From contig OX467082.1 in assembly GCA_950106755.1 (NCBI GenBank), positions 16,554,001 to 16,618,000 on the forward strand: a DNA stretch of 64,000 bases, written 5' to 3'. The position numbers were made by a program, and so were the translations under genes. Source of the DNA: Climacium dendroides. Lineage: Eukaryota; Streptophyta; Bryopsida; Hypnales; Climaciaceae. Positions 61,161 through 64,000 of the stretch are shown here, in pieces. Each line of letters begins with the position of its first letter. The stretch's first letter is position 1. The notes under the pieces were generated by a model, which ran no database searches, was not told where the DNA came from, and was given only the letters and a program-made list of their open reading frames with translations.

Positions 61161-62231
61161 ATGTTTTCTTTGAAATGAAATTGCTATAAAAGAATATTAT
61201 GCCTTTTTACTATAGAATTTAGTTTGATCCTTCCACATACAAGAAAAAGATTGTCTCTGGTTCTATATAGGGTTTCCCTAAGAGTTTATCTAACATATGT
61301 TTTTTTAATTGGAATTGCAATGAACGATCAAATGAAATTAGACCTAGACTTTCAATTTTTGAATTGTTGTCACAAGGTCAAGGATTTTAACGTAGTGGAG
61401 AGGAAAGAATTAGGTTTAGTACCACAAGCACAAGAGCTTACATAAAAGAGGATTAGGCAAAGTTCTTTCACTTGGAGGCTTTGAATAAAGAAGAGCTAAA
61501 AGAGTACTGAATAAGGATCTTGTTTGGCTATGGGTTTTTAAATCATGGCATAGGCTTGTGCATTCCTATTCCATAATTTCCTTAGGGTTTTGTTTGACAT
61601 GCGATATGTTTTGTTTGACTTCTTTCATTCAGTGAAAATACTTGTGATCAATCCCTGTATGATCCCCTAACTTTCAACTACCATTCTATATAGTCAAATC
61701 TTGTAGATGACAAAGTTTTGTGCTATCAAATGGACAAATGTCTTCCACGTTTGTTTCGTCATAAGGTTTTCTACGACATTCACTAGTGGTACGGTGGAAG
61801 ATCCAGCATGAGACTGCCACACATACGAGACCTTCTTTCCAACGAAGATGGTAACTTCTAAACACAAGCCATTGATGTTGAAGACATAGAGTATGATGTC
61901 ATAAACAACCACGATAGTGAAGATGCCATGCACGTCGCTTCCAACACTAAAGATAGTATGCAGAATACCTCCAACATACCAATAGCTCTAGCGACCATCG
62001 AACCTCCAACGCCATTTTTCCCGTCTCTATGCTCAGCCAACCTTGTGAAGAACAATCTACAAATGTCACTAATAACTTGTTGACTCGGACATGCAACCCC
62101 AGTCCTCGCCAATTAACTTCTCTACTTGCAAGTGTAACGGTATAAGTTCTTAGTTCGAGTGATACAGCTCACGATGGGCTGGTCCGTCAACTTGGAAGTA
62201 CATGTGTTTGACGCAAAATTTAAGTGGACAC
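61161..62231. other. No intact gene seen
   Basis: AT-rich to 61,700, then more balanced composition, possibly eroded 5' part of the second Harbinger element. No recognisable motif. Confidence 0.4.
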
Positions 62232-62594
62232 AACATCATTGCAGAGGCAACCAAAGCAACTGGACATGTCACAGTTACTCAAATGAAAGACATGGCTAAT
62301 GTGAGTCGTGAATTAGAGAGATCCAAAATACAAGTGCAATTGAAACTATTTACAGAGTAGATGAAATATCATAGGGAGCGTGATAGATGCCTCCATGATA
62401 ACGCTAGACTTGCTAATGACAACGCTAAACTTGCTAATATAAAGTAAAGCGAAGTCATCCAATGTCTCTCTAATTCATCTTGTATACTAAAAGCAGGCCT
62501 TTGTCTGCCCTCTTTAGAAATGTTTGATTCAAGAAAGATGTTGCCACCGTTAGATTCTACACAGAAGACTTTTGGAAAAGAGGAGACATCTTAG
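62232..62594 (+). pseudogene. Harbinger MYB/SANT-like protein, copy 2, C-terminal fragment
   Basis: It reads NIIAEATKATGHVTVTQMKD ... LERSKIQVQLKLFTE, then TAG (62,358-62,360), then MKYHRERDRCLHDNARLAND, then TAA (62,445-62,447), then further coding-like residues. It aligns with copy 1 (VIAEATKSSGAL ... LERSKIDVQLQFFIE, TAG, MAYQREKDRRLYENA). The DNA-binding domain is missing. It converges with the transposase fragment at 63,115-63,600, as in copy 1. Confidence 0.75.
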
Positions 62595-63114
62595 AAAATC
62601 CCCAACCATGCAGTTCATCATCACGGTGTCACAGATAGAAAAACACCACCTTCAATTTAGCCGTCCCGATACTAATGTTACAACTGTACATTAGACACAA
62701 AGACGTTTTTCAATATTTTTGCACTGTAGATATTTGTTTCTTTTGCTTGTGGCATTTACCCCAAAAAAATTAGTCTACACTGACAAGCTGTTGCTATCAA
62801 TGTGTGTGTCAATTTGTAGCACTCAATGCTAATTTCCATTTCGTTAAAAAAATTGCTCTAACAAAATGGCATCTTGTATTACACCCCAACATAATATAAC
62901 CTAACACAAAAACATAATAGTAATGACTAAAAACAAGCCATGCATTCATAATTTCACCATGAAGTCTTGGAACTCAATGATGGTGGTCACGGCATACCTC
63001 AAACAAGAAGACCTCACTGCATGGCTAAGTGGAGACCAAAATCACGGCGCTTCTAGACTCCCAACGAACTAGTTGTATCACCACCAATATTTTTCAGCAC
63101 TTCTCAAACACCAA
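62595..63114. other. Short region between the two decayed Harbinger genes
   Basis: No gene seen. AT-rich. Confidence 0.4.
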
Positions 63115-63600
63115 CTTCTTCCAACACGATACTATAGTTTTCCCTCTATAGAACCTGATAAAGGCGCTCAACATCACCGTTAGATTGATAGAGAAGCAAA
63201 TTGTACAAAATACCACAACACATAATGACATCAGGAAGGAAAGTGACATGTAAGTTAGATTTAACAAGCAATTTGCGGAAAGTCTGTTTAAACAATGCAA
63301 ATACACTCTCCATAATGCCTCTCCCTTGTCATTGTTTTTTATTGAATAATGACTCAACAATGGACATATGATCATGATCAGGATGGGTGAGTAGGGTGTG
63401 AAGCCAGAGAAAGTTTGCATTGGATTCCATAGAATTCTTGCACAAGTTTTATTGTACAAATTTGACCTACACAAAACACGTGCATCATTTGTGGAGCCCA
63501 TCATTCTAAGAAACAAGTCAAGAAACCTCTTCCGACTGTCTACTACAGCTTGACAATTGAGTGCACTTGTCGTTCCAATGATAGAAGCCCTAATCTCACG
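63115..63600 (-). pseudogene. Harbinger DDE_4 transposase, copy 2, C-terminal fragment
   Basis: ALNCQAVVDSRKRFLDLFLR and MGSTNDARVLCRSNLYN correspond to the second-Asp block. After at least one frameshift, GRGIMESVFALFKQTFRKLL matches the third catalytic block and keeps its Glu (codon 63,308-63,310). The next part (CCGILYNLLLYQSNGDVE) matches the C-terminus of copy 1. The N-terminal half is lost or unrecognisable beyond 63,600. Confidence 0.75.
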
Positions 63601-64000
63601 CCTACTTCAAAGGAACCCTGCCACAAAATACTTGAGCGTGAAGTATTTCATAAAACAAAGTCTGTCAAGAGGACATGCTAGGATTGTGCAGGAAAGTAGC
63701 AAACGCGAATGACTTCATAGATTTCTTATGCAACTAGACTACTATTGAAAAAGACAACGTTCACTACAACCCACTTGCAATGTGTCTGCACCTATGAAAT
63801 ATAAATACGTTGTTTTTAGATACATCTATTACCTCGTACTACCTAGAATTAGCAAGATATACATATTACGTGTGAATGCTTCACTGACCTATGGCCACGC
63901 TATCAGAATTTAAATGCAGATAGTTGGTCCACATTCAAAAACTTGATTTTTGAAGAGGCCCGTCCTCTATCCATTGCTCTTATCCTCCTACGCCAAAACT
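63601..64000. other. No gene seen at the window end
   Basis: Possibly the eroded 5' part of the second Harbinger transposase. No motif can be recognised. Confidence 0.3.

Overview
The window is nuclear DNA of a land plant. The genes have many short GT-AG introns. One encodes a TRM/LONGIFOLIA-type protein (VARLMGL motif, DUF4378), one a plant-style mitochondrial NADH-cytochrome b5 reductase-like protein, and one a plant-type SUVR SET domain. The abundant MITEs and PIF/Harbinger transposons also fit a plant. The species cannot be named; a seedless plant is possible, but this is a weak impression. There is no operon, CRISPR array or recognisable rRNA or tRNA gene.

Layout. Bases 1 to about 27,000 are AT-rich intergenic DNA made largely of small non-autonomous DNA transposons. 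One group has ends starting TAAGGTAG, another is flanked by TTAA, and there are also hairpin MITEs and tandem repeats. The only gene candidate there is a weak 44-residue ORF near 12.4 kb. A TRM-type gene occupies 28,581-33,969 (+, 7 exons, 1389 aa). A 13-exon reductase gene lies on the minus strand at 35,403-40,758 (342 aa); it converges with the TRM gene and has G-box/ABRE-like motifs upstream.

The main discovery is a 13,731-bp DNA transposon at 41,748-55,478. It has perfect 30-bp terminal inverted repeats (GGGTGATTGCAAGAAACACT...) and a 4-bp target duplication (CCTA). It carries two convergent multi-exon genes. The minus-strand gene encodes an 884-codon DDE-like transposase. The plus-strand gene encodes a Cys/His finger followed by a complete pre-SET/SET/post-SET histone H3K9 methyltransferase of the SUVR1/2/4 class. 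Splice phases agree through almost all exons. The only interruptions from the second exon of the SET gene onward and in the transposase are in-frame TAG codons, mostly where Gln would fit. A transposon carrying its own heterochromatin-mark writer is the candidate novel system.

Downstream lie two decayed PIF/Harbinger elements (about 55.9-59.0 kb and 62.2-63.6 kb). Each has a MYB/SANT-like gene (+) convergent with a DDE_4 transposase (-). Comparing the two copies directly shows CAG/TAG, CAA/TAA and Glu/Lys differences at homologous codons, a C-to-T (or G-to-A) pattern. A 300-bp hairpin element lies at 61 kb.
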